Source: Enoplosus armatus (Eukaryota; Chordata; Actinopteri; Centrarchiformes; Enoplosidae). From it: a stretch of DNA of 64,000 bases. The notes below the pieces were generated by a model. It saw only the letters and a list, made by a program, of their open reading frames with translations, was not told the origin of the DNA and did no database searches. Within the stretch, counting starts at the first letter, position 1. Each line of letters begins with the position of its first letter. The position numbers and the translations under genes were made by a program. Below are positions 1 through 10,173 of this stretch, piece by piece. The DNA lies in NCBI RefSeq assembly GCF_043641665.1, contig NC_092200.1, forward strand, positions 4,041,194 through 4,105,193, given 5' to 3'.

Positions 1-1776
1 CACTGTTAAGACACTGTTAAATCCATTCCTTGCATTTCCTCATACGGCCCCGTGCACACCACTTCAACATGTAGAGAAACCAAACAAACACTTGTAAAGA
101 AAAAAGTCATCTCTAACTTAACACAAAAATATAGGCTCCAAAAACCAGTCCACACACATCTTTTAAGGAAATAAGCCGCATTTATCCCAACCTTTGTCAA
201 GCTCTGCAATTGTCTTAAAAATACAGCTCTGCTTGTTGTTGTCATCATGCAAACCACCGTAGTCTGCTGATTGTGCCGGCATTCAGCTGCCAGCCTCGAT
301 CGATTCTCAACAGATGTTCTCCTGACTAATATTCTGTAACAAAAACTGACCTTGCAAGATTTAAGCTCGAAGCACTTCAGCGAAACTCTTCTTTATGTGA
401 CTCATTCTCAGTTTAAATCAGTGGTGGTGAAACCTTAGATTTGTTATTGACTTCCCCATTGTCCCTTTTAAAATCAATGCAAGGAGGCAGAAGACACATT
501 TTTGAAAAGCAATTTGCCACAAGGGCGAATCCAGCCAGTCAATGGTCAATCAATGACAAGCTGAGTCTTTACACGCCGCCTGCTGAAGATAATTATACCA
601 GAGATAAATGGCTTGTTCATTCGGATGCATTTATGAAAGCAACCATTGTCCAAGAATACACGGCTAACATTTTCTGCATTTTAATCTTAACTGTAGATTT
701 TAAAAAGTGCCTTTTGAGCAGTGCGACTGTGATTGTGGGAAATGTGTGCACGAGTGTGCGTGTTCCTGTTTGCTCAGGCCAGATACCGGCTGTAGTACCT
801 CAGCATGAACAGTGGTAGATTAAGGAACAACATGGGGAAAAAAGGCAAAGTAAAGACCAAAAGCTAAATGATATATGTCAAATTTCTCAGTTTTGCGTGA
901 ATACCAGAAGCAAAACTAAATGGGATGCAGTATTTATTATTGTTTGTAATTACGTGCTTTTCCTGCTGTGACATGTCGAAATGTCTGCTGTGAAAAAGGT
1001 GCAGTAAATTGTGCTTTTGGATTTGGGTTTGACAACGAGAGACTGTTTGCAGACATGGCCTGCGCCACATGATTTAAAGGGTGTAAATCTATTTGCGGAG
1101 ACAGAAAGTTCTCTTTGCTCACTTGCGCCCACATCGTTTGGCACTGGAGCCTAAACAACATGCATGTTCCATAGCCTGCAACCATGACAGCACCCACTCT
1201 TTGCTTTTTTTAGGCTTCTACTGGGAATAGCAACCACTACCAGCTTTACATACACTGATATGGAAACTGATATAATCGTCTTAAAGAGTCTTAAAATCTC
1301 ACTAACGTCTCACTAAAGCGGGAAAAACATTCCTATAAAAACGTCACAGTAATACTTTCACGGTGTCTGACTCGACTCATGACATGGCAACATTTTATCG
1401 TTGCTAAGCTTATCATGCAAAGACAGCTATATCTTGCTCATCTCATAAACAACTTCATTACTAACCCGGAGGAAAATTAGATGAACAACAACAATCCATA
1501 ACATCATGTAATCCTATAATATATAAAAATATTAAGAATAGCTGTACTTTTTAATGTACATATACTGCACTGATTCTTAGCCGGCTGCAGTGTTTGTAAC
1601 TGTAGACAGACTTCTGGAAAGTACACATGTTTTCAGGGATCATCTAAAGTGGGCTTATACGTGGTTACGTGTCTGAGTACAAATGGATGAAGCGCATGCT
1701 TCTCAAACACACACACACATTCACACATACGCCTCCCTAGTTAATGGGAAGGAGGACTCAGCCAGCTGGTGTAGCT
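1..1776. other. Non-coding DNA, no gene seen
   Basis: AT-rich unique-looking sequence. A 125-codon open frame lies at 441-818 on the plus strand, but it has no recognisable domain, signal peptide or splice context. Frames of this length are expected by chance in 64 kb of this composition, so I do not call it a gene. Shorter minus-strand frames at 864-1197 overlap one another and are equally unconvincing. Confidence 0.6.

Positions 1777-1804
<28 letters not shown>
1777..1804. repeat. (CA)14 microsatellite
   Basis: Uninterrupted CA dinucleotide array of about 14 units, followed by an imperfect AACACC end. It is likely length-polymorphic. Confidence 0.97.
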
Positions 1805-1808
<4 letters not shown>

Positions 1809-2130
1809 CCCTAATCCCCCGTTCGATTTGTCACCCCTCCAAATCCTATTCATCCAACTTCCTATTCACTGCTGTAGAGCCTCTCCAGTGGAGTCTCCAT
1901 CAGACCCTCATCTTTGTTCTACGTCTCTATAGCTTGAGCCTCACAGTCAGTGTGACACGCAATACAGCTGAACGCATTTCCTGCACTTCAAAAAACGTCA
2001 GGCTCAGTCACCAAATCTGGGATTGAGTTTGAAACATATTGTTTCCCTTAAATACTTTTTAAAATTTGATTTCATATAATTTTATGTTATTACCTCATCC
2101 TGTTGCGTCAGGTATCTTTCCGTCTTTTTA

Positions 2131-2180
2131 AAGGAATAGTTTGACATTTTGGGGAATACGTGTACTCACTTTACTACCGT
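2131..2180 (+). repeat. 5' end of a percomorph dispersed repeat
   Basis: The segment contains GGAATAGTTTGACATTTTGG followed by GGAATACG. I recognise this as the start of a very common spiny-rayed fish interspersed repeat, usually read as GGAATAGTTYGACATTTTGG then GAAATACGC. Only the first 40-50 bases match well; after that the family signal fades. The identification is from memory of fish genomic sequence and not from a search. Confidence 0.6.
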
Positions 2181-3176
2181 TAATAAGCAGTGTGCAATAA
2201 TAGAGTGTGAGGAAGCTCTGACTTCTGTACTGTATTACAGAGTGGTTAAAGATAATTCACTACTGAATTTAGACTAAGTTATGTAGACCCCTCCCCACAT
2301 AATCAAATGTTAGGTCCACATACTGTTGGCTATGTAGTGTATCAAGCAGACAACTCTCCGAACAAATCTGATCATTTTCTTCAGTGGGAAAGTTTGGGTT
2401 CCAGACAAAATACATTTCATTTGTGGTTTTGTAAGATCACAAGGTTAACTAACTCGTCTACATAGACTGCTATAGGCTAGGCTGCTTTTTCAGCTAGCAG
2501 CTAGTCTTAGCACCTCCTGTCTTTGGACTTTTTGATAACTAGCAGCACTATTAGTTTTTATGTTTATGTTTATGTTCTCTGTTTTATTTTTATTGTGCAC
2601 ACGCATCATGGCGTGGGCGCTACACATCATGAGGACTGCAGGCTAGCAAACACGGCTGCAAACAATGCATAATCTGGAGTAATCAAAAAGTGTGTCTTTG
2701 CAAATGTTTTAGGAGGAAAGAAATGTATTTAACACATTTGTATTTTGGTGAGAAACACTGAATGTGAAAACTCCACAGGGCACCTTTAACTCTTGCCTTT
2801 TACACTAATCCTCAGGCAATTTTAGCTCCACCTCCTGTAGTTTAAGTCAACCAATGAGATTAATTTTGCAGAGACAGCAGCTCTGCCACTTAGAAATGTT
2901 AAACTCCAATCTGCTCCAATCTGAACACTGTCTTCACAAACTACTTAACACTAATCTTGGGCCACCTTATGCCCACTGCACTAAGACAGTCTCGGCCTAA
3001 AGGCTAATCGTATGCTGGCACAAACTGCGAGAGCGACTGACCAATCGCAGGGCTGATTGAGAGAGATTGAGAATGAACTCCGGTGACCTGTTAATATCAT
3101 AACAGGTTACCCAATAAATGCCTTAAGGGGCATCATTACAGGCCTGGGCTTGAAACAACATGATGAGAGGGCTGAG
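2181..3176. other. Non-coding DNA, probably old repeat debris
   Basis: No coding signal. The short phrase CTCCACAGGGCACCTTTAA near 2771-2789 and the CTAGC-rich patch near 2475-2515 resemble interspersed-repeat debris common in fish, but neither is enough to name a family. Confidence 0.45.
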
Positions 3177-3204
3177 ACACACACACACACACACACACAC
3201 ACAC
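3177..3204. repeat. (AC)14 microsatellite
   Basis: Uninterrupted AC dinucleotide array of 14 units. Confidence 0.97.
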
Positions 3205-3819
3205 TGAGCAGTCAGAAACCCATTCATATTCTTCAGAAGCCATTACACCTGTAACTTGAATTCAGAAGTAAAACAGTTAAAACAGTATGTAATTTCCCTT
3301 AAAACAATTTAAATAGATAGAACAGATTAAAATCCACCAATAAATATGCTCCAGTTTTAGAGACAAATACAAAATTATAACTCCATGATTTGAATATTCT
3401 GCATACCTCCCCATCGCTTGGTGTTGATTTCCATTCACCATGTGTTCAGCAGCATGTGATACCACAGATTTGTAGCTCCACCACGTGGAGGAAGTTGGCA
3501 TTACACTCTAAATGTTGAATGGCAGTGAAAGTCCCATACATTTCCATACTGCACAATGTTCATTCTGTAAAATTGATTGGTTAAAAATGAGCTCTTTAAG
3601 CACGATTTTAAAAGCCTTTCAATAAAAACCAACAGACAAAATCTGCTGTGTTACCAATTCAGCACTTCAATATCACAACATAGTCCCACAGTCAGTCAAC
3701 AAAAGTGGTTTAAACTTGCCTACAATATCAATTTAAAATGATAATATAACTTCAATGAAATGTCTAAATCTGATATTCAAATGAAACTCTCTTCTAAAAC
3801 AGTACATCGTGTGTTTACC

Positions 3820-3955
3820 TGGCTGTGTCACCAGCGTGTGACAACAAACCTGTGGCATCTCTGAGGAGCTACGGAGCCTTCGCACGTATCCGCCGTAGTT
3901 ACAGTGTAACCCGTCAACGCAGAAGTCTTGAATACAGCTTGAATACAGCAACACA
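3820..3955. repeat. Possible decayed DNA-element repeat
   Basis: This stretch is richer in CpG than its surroundings. It contains GCCTTCGCACGTATCCGCCG and TAACCCGTCAACGCAGAAG, which resemble a fish repeat family full of CTACGCCGTAG and ACGCAG words. It ends in a short direct duplication of CTTGAATACAG. Terminal repeats and target duplications were not found, so the family assignment is only a suggestion. Confidence 0.3.
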
Positions 3956-4234
3956 AGCAGAGAGGAGCCAGAAAGGTCAGTAGTCTCAGTTACACACTGT
4001 GAAATCTAAAGTTAGTAAACAGAAGTCGCTATGAGAACCAGAACAAGTCAAGCTGTAGCTGCAAAACCCCCCCGAGTGTGTTTTTAACATGTTTATAAGT
4101 AAAAGGAAGATTTTGTTTTGTTATTAGTTACAGAGTCTTCCTTTAAATGGTGCATCTTTGAACACATAAACCGTCTACTAACAGCCACTAGACCGACTGT
4201 GTAAGGACTCATAACTTACAAACACTCTGTACTA

Positions 4235-4238
<4 letters not shown>

Positions 4239-4270
<32 letters not shown>
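4239..4270. repeat. (GT)16 microsatellite
   Basis: Uninterrupted GT array of 16 units. Confidence 0.97.
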
Positions 4271-4273
<3 letters not shown>

Positions 4274-5224
4274 CTGCCACCAGCAGTTGGTTTCAGTTGG
4301 GTGTTCTGTTGCTAGTGGCAACCGCTACTGGCTCAGTTCCATAGAAGTTCCTGTTTAACTGACATTGTTCCGTCCGCCATTTTGTCACATCTGTGCACCA
4401 AACAGATATTGACATTGATCTTTAATTTACTCTCCACGTGCACCTGTTGGAGCATTGTCTCCTCTGTTACTGGTTAGTTTACCGCCACACAAGCTGGCCA
4501 TTTTACTGCTGTATAGCTGTCTGAAGCTAAGGCATACATAGAAGAACTGTTAAAAGTTAACTTGTTAAGCTAACTTTGGTGTATTTTACTGTGTTTACTT
4601 TTGTGGACTCTGTGTATGTTTAGCCTTTGGTCTATCTGTTGTTATTGGTATCTTGTGTTTGATCTTGTTGTCCAATAATGTTTTGACAGTAAAAACTGCA
4701 AAGCTTTCATTGGAGGTGTGTGTTGCTGCATGTAGTTGTGCACCTACACACGGTGAGTGCAAGAGAGGGTGTGTGTGTGCAGCCAGTAGAGGGAGGTGCT
4801 GTTTCACGTTCAGAAACCTGAACAACTGGTCCTGTGGAAGTCTTCTATGTCCCACCACTATTAATAAAGTGCAGATACAACATTTGTATGTTGGTTTAAA
4901 CGTATAAACTGATAAGTTCCTTCCTGGCATTCACATAAAACACTACTGTAAACCCAAACATCTGCAACAGGGCAGATGTTTCCCTTTTCATCAGCTCTCA
5001 TTCCCTTGCCAATCCCATTTAGTCCATTAAGCTCACTGTTTAACATTCGGCCTTTTCTGTCATGTATACATTTCGCATTGCTGCCTACATCAAGTTAAAG
5101 GTGTTAAAAGTGTAGCTCCAAAATGAAGTAATCTGTAGTCGCCCGTATCCACGTCGCTTTGTGAATCTGTGACATCGAGGCTACTTTGCTATGCATTTTA
5201 AATCACGCGTGTGAACGTGTATTT
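4271..5224. other. Non-coding DNA
   Basis: No coding signal. Open frames of 84 and 111 codons lie on opposite strands of the same bases (4595-4930), with no recognisable domain on either. An X-box-like inverted motif sits at 4308-4322 and is described as a finding. Confidence 0.5.
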
Positions 5225-5740
5225 GAAGGCCTTGATCTCTTCATCATGTTTCTGTCTCATCCTCTCATTCCTCTCCTTGCCGACTCAGATCCTGGTGTCT
5301 TATTTCTTCTTCATTAAGTTTCCAGGTGTCTTCATTTTTCTCATCTTTACTTTAATGCCTGTGTTCCTGTCTTGTTCCCTTTTTTTAACAACCACTTGGC
5401 CTCTTCTTATCTCTTCCTTCCACCCTTTCTTTCTCTCCAGTACTCTGACTCATCGCCCTCATTTCTTCTCCCCCTACTCTTGGACTCATCGTCTTCTCTC
5501 ATCCCTCCCTCCCTTCCTCCCTTTTTCATCAAATAATGAATCTGACTCATCTGTGCAAGTGCTCTCCATCAACCTCTCAGTTTCTCCCTCTTCCCTCCTT
5601 TTATCTCTGTCTGTGTTTGTTATGCATCTTCCAAATGCTACCGAAGCTTTTCTTCTCGCCTCATCTTCCCTTCATTCTCTCCATGCTGTGACTCATCCCC
5701 AAATCTCCCGTGTTATTTTCCCTCATCGTGCATCGGTGTT
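5225..5740 (+). other. Pyrimidine-rich tract with recurrent TGACTCA
   Basis: About 500 bases are strongly skewed to C and T on the plus strand (TCTTCC, CCCTCC and CTTCTC words). The skew creates a 224-codon open frame (5211-5885) by suppressing stop codons. Its translation is a Ser/Leu/Pro/Phe-rich string typical of pyrimidine-rich DNA and has no domain, so I do not call a gene. Three exact TGACTCA heptamers, the AP-1 consensus, occur at 5446, 5543 and 5689. Related ACTCATC words lie between them. It could be an intronic or intergenic polypyrimidine field or an AP-1-responsive element. Confidence 0.6.
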
Positions 5741-5746
5741 AATGTT

Positions 5747-5760
5747 GGGGGGGGGGGGGG
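5747..5760. repeat. Poly-G run (14)
   Basis: Fourteen consecutive G. Runs this long are length-unstable and prone to sequencing and assembly error. Confidence 0.9.
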
Positions 5761-5910
5761 ATTTATGCGCACATGTGCAGGATGTGGGAATAGCAGATCA
5801 CCCAGATGATTCACCTCACAGCCATGTGAACAGAAGTAGTCCAGTGACCAGAAAATCACAACATTTACAGATGGTTAAGGATTAATGTCTGACCAGAGCC
5901 AGTACACTGT

Positions 5911-5929
5911 AAAAAAAAAAAAAAAAAAA
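5911..5929. repeat. Poly-A run (19)
   Basis: Nineteen consecutive A directly after ACACTGT. The word ACACTGTAAAA is frequent at the edges of fish interspersed repeats, so this may be a repeat end, but no second end was found. Confidence 0.9.
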
Positions 5930-8900
5930 GGTTAATGCATCATGGGTAACAATTTAAAATTCAAGCCATGAGTTCATCACTTCAAGCTGGTGCTAAATGT
6001 TTCCATGTGAACCCTCACGGCCTGCAAGACTCATTTAAAATGCTCATTAACAGCACATCAACAACACATTTAACAGAACTTAGAAAAGATTAATTTAGGA
6101 GTCTTTATCCTGGAATGTGGCTCCCTCTAGTGATACTAAAGTGACATTACTGCGCTAATCTGATGGACAGCATGTTGAGGCTGTAAGGATGAACGTACGT
6201 CACGCAGCTGAGCTGAATAATGCATTTTGGTTCTAACAGTATGTTAAACTGTTTTTATGTACAAATATCAAAATGATTCTATGTGTAACAACATTTGCAC
6301 ACACACATATACACACACAAGACATGCAAGACAACCACAAACCTCACAGAAGTGTAGTGGGCACTGGTTAGCCCTAAATTGAGCCTCGCAGGCAGCCCTG
6401 CACCTTCAGGCTCCTAGAAGCTGACTGACTAAGTGACTCTACATTAGCTATATTACTTTAGCCTGCATGCTGGTAGTTTTAGGTTTAGTGAATAAGTGTC
6501 AGACTTGGTTAAGTTCAAGTGTTCTCAGCTCCGACTTTCACCCCTTTATGTTGTATTTGTGCTTCTCTTCTATTCTTGTATTTCATTCTATAACCCAGTG
6601 AGTTTCTGTTTACACTAAACCCCCCCTCCATTTGGAAGAGTTTTAGTGTTTGTCTGCAGACAGTCAGGGTGTTCAGGGTAACTCTAGGGTAACAAAGTGT
6701 TCACAGAGCTTTGAATGCCACCCAAGAATATAGAGACCCCCTCCTCCTCTGCCAGCAAACTCTTTGTCTGGTTTCATTTAAACTGCCAGCTTGAATTGAG
6801 CTTTCTCACTGTTTCTCACAAAGACATGGTCTCTTTAGGACAGACGTTTGTCCATAACCACATTTAAGAATAAGAGAATGTAGTGTTTTCCAGCTGAATG
6901 AGTTATTTTAGTTAATGTCCAAGTAATGTAAACATTTTATGCAAAATCTCACATTATTTTCTTATAAATAAAAGTATGATTGGCACCTCTGTACCAGAGA
7001 TTTAACAGAATAAACATGTGACCCCCACCCGGTTCCTGTAAGCTCTTGGATTTGCTGTTGTAAACACTCAATGTTGGATAGGTATTTTTCCAGGGAAAAT
7101 TGTTCTGGTTCACAAGAAGTGAACACGGCGGCTCATGAAGAAAGACACAGAAAGCAACAGACAAAGGAAAGAAGTGCTGTTCTCCCACAGGAGTTCAAAT
7201 TCAATAAAAGTAAAATGTGAGGAAAATGTGAGGAAAATGACATTTAATGGACCATTATTTAAGTAATGATACACGGGAAGACGTGGTGAGCACAGTGCAA
7301 TAAGAACTGGTCTCCTCTGCACCGCGCAGCACGGCCAGCTGTGACTTCCAACATGAAGCTTGTGCTCCCAGCTCGCTCCTTTGGCGGGAGGCTCTTATCA
7401 TGTGGCTTGGCGAGCCGCTGGTGCTCACTCCGTGGCGGCTCACAGTTTCCACGAATACATGGTCCACAGAGAGATCCAGCAGTGTTGTGTCAGCATGTTG
7501 TGAGGTCCTTGCTATAACTGCTGCTGGTGGTGGAGGTCTTATCAGTGTGACATTACATTTTGAGAAAGCCTCTTTATTCGTTATTCTGTAATGCATTTTC
7601 ATCTTGTATTTCTCAGCCAGCATATTTCTAAGCAGATGATCGTCATGGTTGGCGCTTCAGCTGTCATTCAACCCACTGGAAGTTGACGTCCCTTGCATAG
7701 CAACTAAAACATGTGCAAAACGCTGGCTCAGCTTGACGTGAGGGCCTGAATTAAAAACTGGATTCATGTGGACTCCGCTTCAATAAAAGCTGCAGTGTTA
7801 GACATTCATGCCTAACTTTTCCTCCACCATCATTTCATTAGTACAATACCTGCGAAACGACATTCCCGCCAGCCTCTGTTGTACCTAGTGTTTCGTGCTA
7901 TTTAGCACATGTTAACATGCTAAGCTACGATGGTGAACCAGGTAAACAATATACCTGCCAAATATCAACATGTTAGCATTCAGCTCAAAGCACCACTGTG
8001 CCTGAGCATCTTGCTGAAACAAGAGACTTTCTAATAATTATTTTGTTATTTTCTTTTTACTTCCACATGGTTATTTTCATGCGTAGACTTACACTTAACC
8101 ACTAGATGAACCTTTAACCGGACAGAAGGTGGGAAACACAAGTTGCAGAAATTTGTCTGTCATTATGGCTTTGATGTCCTGCGTTGTCCATGGGGGATTT
8201 CTTTTTGTTTAAGTAATATTAAAAGCTTTCCCAAGACCCTTTCTGCTCTTTGTATCTTAGAAAAATGGCTTTTATCTCCTGTATGATGTTTCTCTTTTTA
8301 TGGTTCTGCTTGTATATAAAACTTCAAAATGTTCAAATTTGCTTGAGCAAATCTTTCATCTTTAATTGACCTAAAAAAAGATCTTGGCTCAGATTTGTTC
8401 TCAGAACAGGGACAAACTGTTTCGATGGTGGACCTGGTTAGTCATCCTGAAAACTCATTAACTTTTTCTCTGTGGAGCAGGATTGAAAAAAATTATAATT
8501 TTCACATGGGCAGACCCCCAAACTGTTGCCTCACTTCACACCCGGTCAGGGGATAAACACTGATTCAGCTGGGTGGGGAGGACAAAGCTACACATGCAAG
8601 CCAGCAAAGACAAAGACAGTCATGCATGTATATTCGGCAAGTGCACACAAACACACACAGAAACGTACACACAATAGAGGCTGTAGCCAAAACTTCATAA
8701 ACCCAAAGATCTTCTTTGGCCAGTCAGCACTTTGGACACCAGTCATGTTTAAATGTGTAATTTCCTCCATCACACACACACAAACACACTCTCACTTCTC
8801 ATGGGTCAAAGTATATTTGTGGTCATTACTGTCATAGCAACACTGGAAAGCCCCCGTACCAAAGGCTGTGGACTTCCTCTGCTTCTCTCTCCTCTGGCAA

Positions 8901-9126
8901 ACTGTATGAGAAACTGAGATTTAAAACCGTTATCTTCCTCTGACCTTATCTGACACTTAATTAGCCATTAGAGGCCTTTTCTTCATGCTCAGTGAATATC
9001 ACTTGCTTTGATGCTCCACCCGAAAAAGAAACTGACTGTGTCTCGCTAAAAACATTAGTGTGATATAGATGTTTGAAAGCGCCAAAGATTTTCAAAATAT
9101 AAGAGATGTTGAGACCTTTTGTGTTT
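5930..9126. other. Non-coding DNA
   Basis: No coding signal that I can support. Overlapping frames at 7255-7623 (122 codons, minus) and 7400-7591 (plus) share the same bases, have no domain and look fortuitous. The rest is ordinary AT-rich sequence with short CA patches near 6299-6320 and 8645-8790. Confidence 0.5.
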
Positions 9127-9167
9127 TATATATATCTATATCTATAGATATAGATATAGATATATAA
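9127..9167. repeat. AT-rich palindromic simple repeat
   Basis: A short array of TATATC units switches to its own reverse complement at CTATAG. The result is a perfect 28-bp palindrome at 9131-9158, centred between 9144 and 9145. It could extrude as a cruciform or be an expanded and inverted ATAG microsatellite. Confidence 0.9.
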
Positions 9168-10071
9168 TCCTTTGCATTAAGATCAATATTAGCCATGTAA
9201 AATCCATGATGGTGCATCATTTCTTCCTCACTGGAGTGAAGCTACAGTACATTTCAACAGTCTCTGCTCCTTCATCAATATATTTGCAAGTTAATGTCAA
9301 GCAACCAAGCATAGATTAAACTTAATTTCCATTTTCAGCTTATAAACAAACTAACTAAAGCTCAGCCTTCGTTTTCCCCCCATCCAAATCAAAACTTTTA
9401 GCCATAAAGTGGGATTATCTTAGGCCCTATTTTCTGTCAGTCGCAATCAGGCCAGCAGACAAACCACAGCAAGCAACTTTAGCTGGTTGTTGTTCATAAA
9501 ATGAACAAAATTGCAGCTTCATTTTAAATATTTTAAAACCACAAGTTTGAACAGAAGCAGTTCATAACATTAACAAACCGCTGGTAAACAAAAGAATGTA
9601 AGCGTAACAAAGCAGCTGCCCCCATTCTCCTGTATTTCCTTGAGTTAGTTTTTGACTAATGAGACTCTGTAATGTGCATTTAGCTGCCAACCTACTGTAT
9701 ATTACTGGGCCATTAGATGACTAATCCAAGAAGTGCATGGTTTCATTTCAAGTTCACAGTATGCCTCCTGCTCCATGTCGTTACGGCAACGGAATAAAGC
9801 ATCACACTTTGATAAGGCTGTGAACCTCCGGCCAGCAAAGAGCTTTACGCAGAATTTGACGTACACATACTGTATATATAGTCCTTTTTTAATTTATAGA
9901 TGTGCATAGAAACATTCTTGTACATCGTCACGTGAAACCTTTTTGAAAAGTTTTAAACTGGAACTCAAACTGGAAAAAGGGGAAAACATTTAACTTTTAA
10001 CATTTTAACTTAAAACTCGTTGTCTTTTAGGTGAACCAGGTAATATGACTTATTATAGTATGTATAATAAT

Positions 10072-10089
10072 ATATTATATATATAATAT
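10072..10089. repeat. 18-bp AT palindrome
   Basis: ATATTATATATATAATAT is fully self-complementary and lies in AT-rich DNA. It is probably simple-sequence in origin. Confidence 0.85.
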
Positions 10090-10159
10090 TTAGAAGGGAT
10101 TTGACCTTAATTCATCCCTCCAGCCTCTACTCTTACTGGCATGGGTGTATGTTGTCTGT

Positions 10160-10173
10160 GTTGCCATGGCAGC
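10160..10173. promoter_or_regulatory. X-box-like motif
   Basis: GTTGCCATGGCAGC matches the palindromic RFX X-box GTTGCCATGGCAAC at 13 of 14 positions. RFX factors bind such sites at ciliary and other genes. No promoter or first exon is visible nearby, so the role is only possible. Confidence 0.35.

Noticed and set aside
441..818. 125-codon plus-strand frame
   Set aside because: Chance length for this window. No domain or conserved motif recognised.
5211..5885. 224-codon plus-strand open frame
   Set aside because: It is open because the strand is C/T-rich and therefore poor in stop codons. The translation is low-complexity with no domain, signal or splice support.
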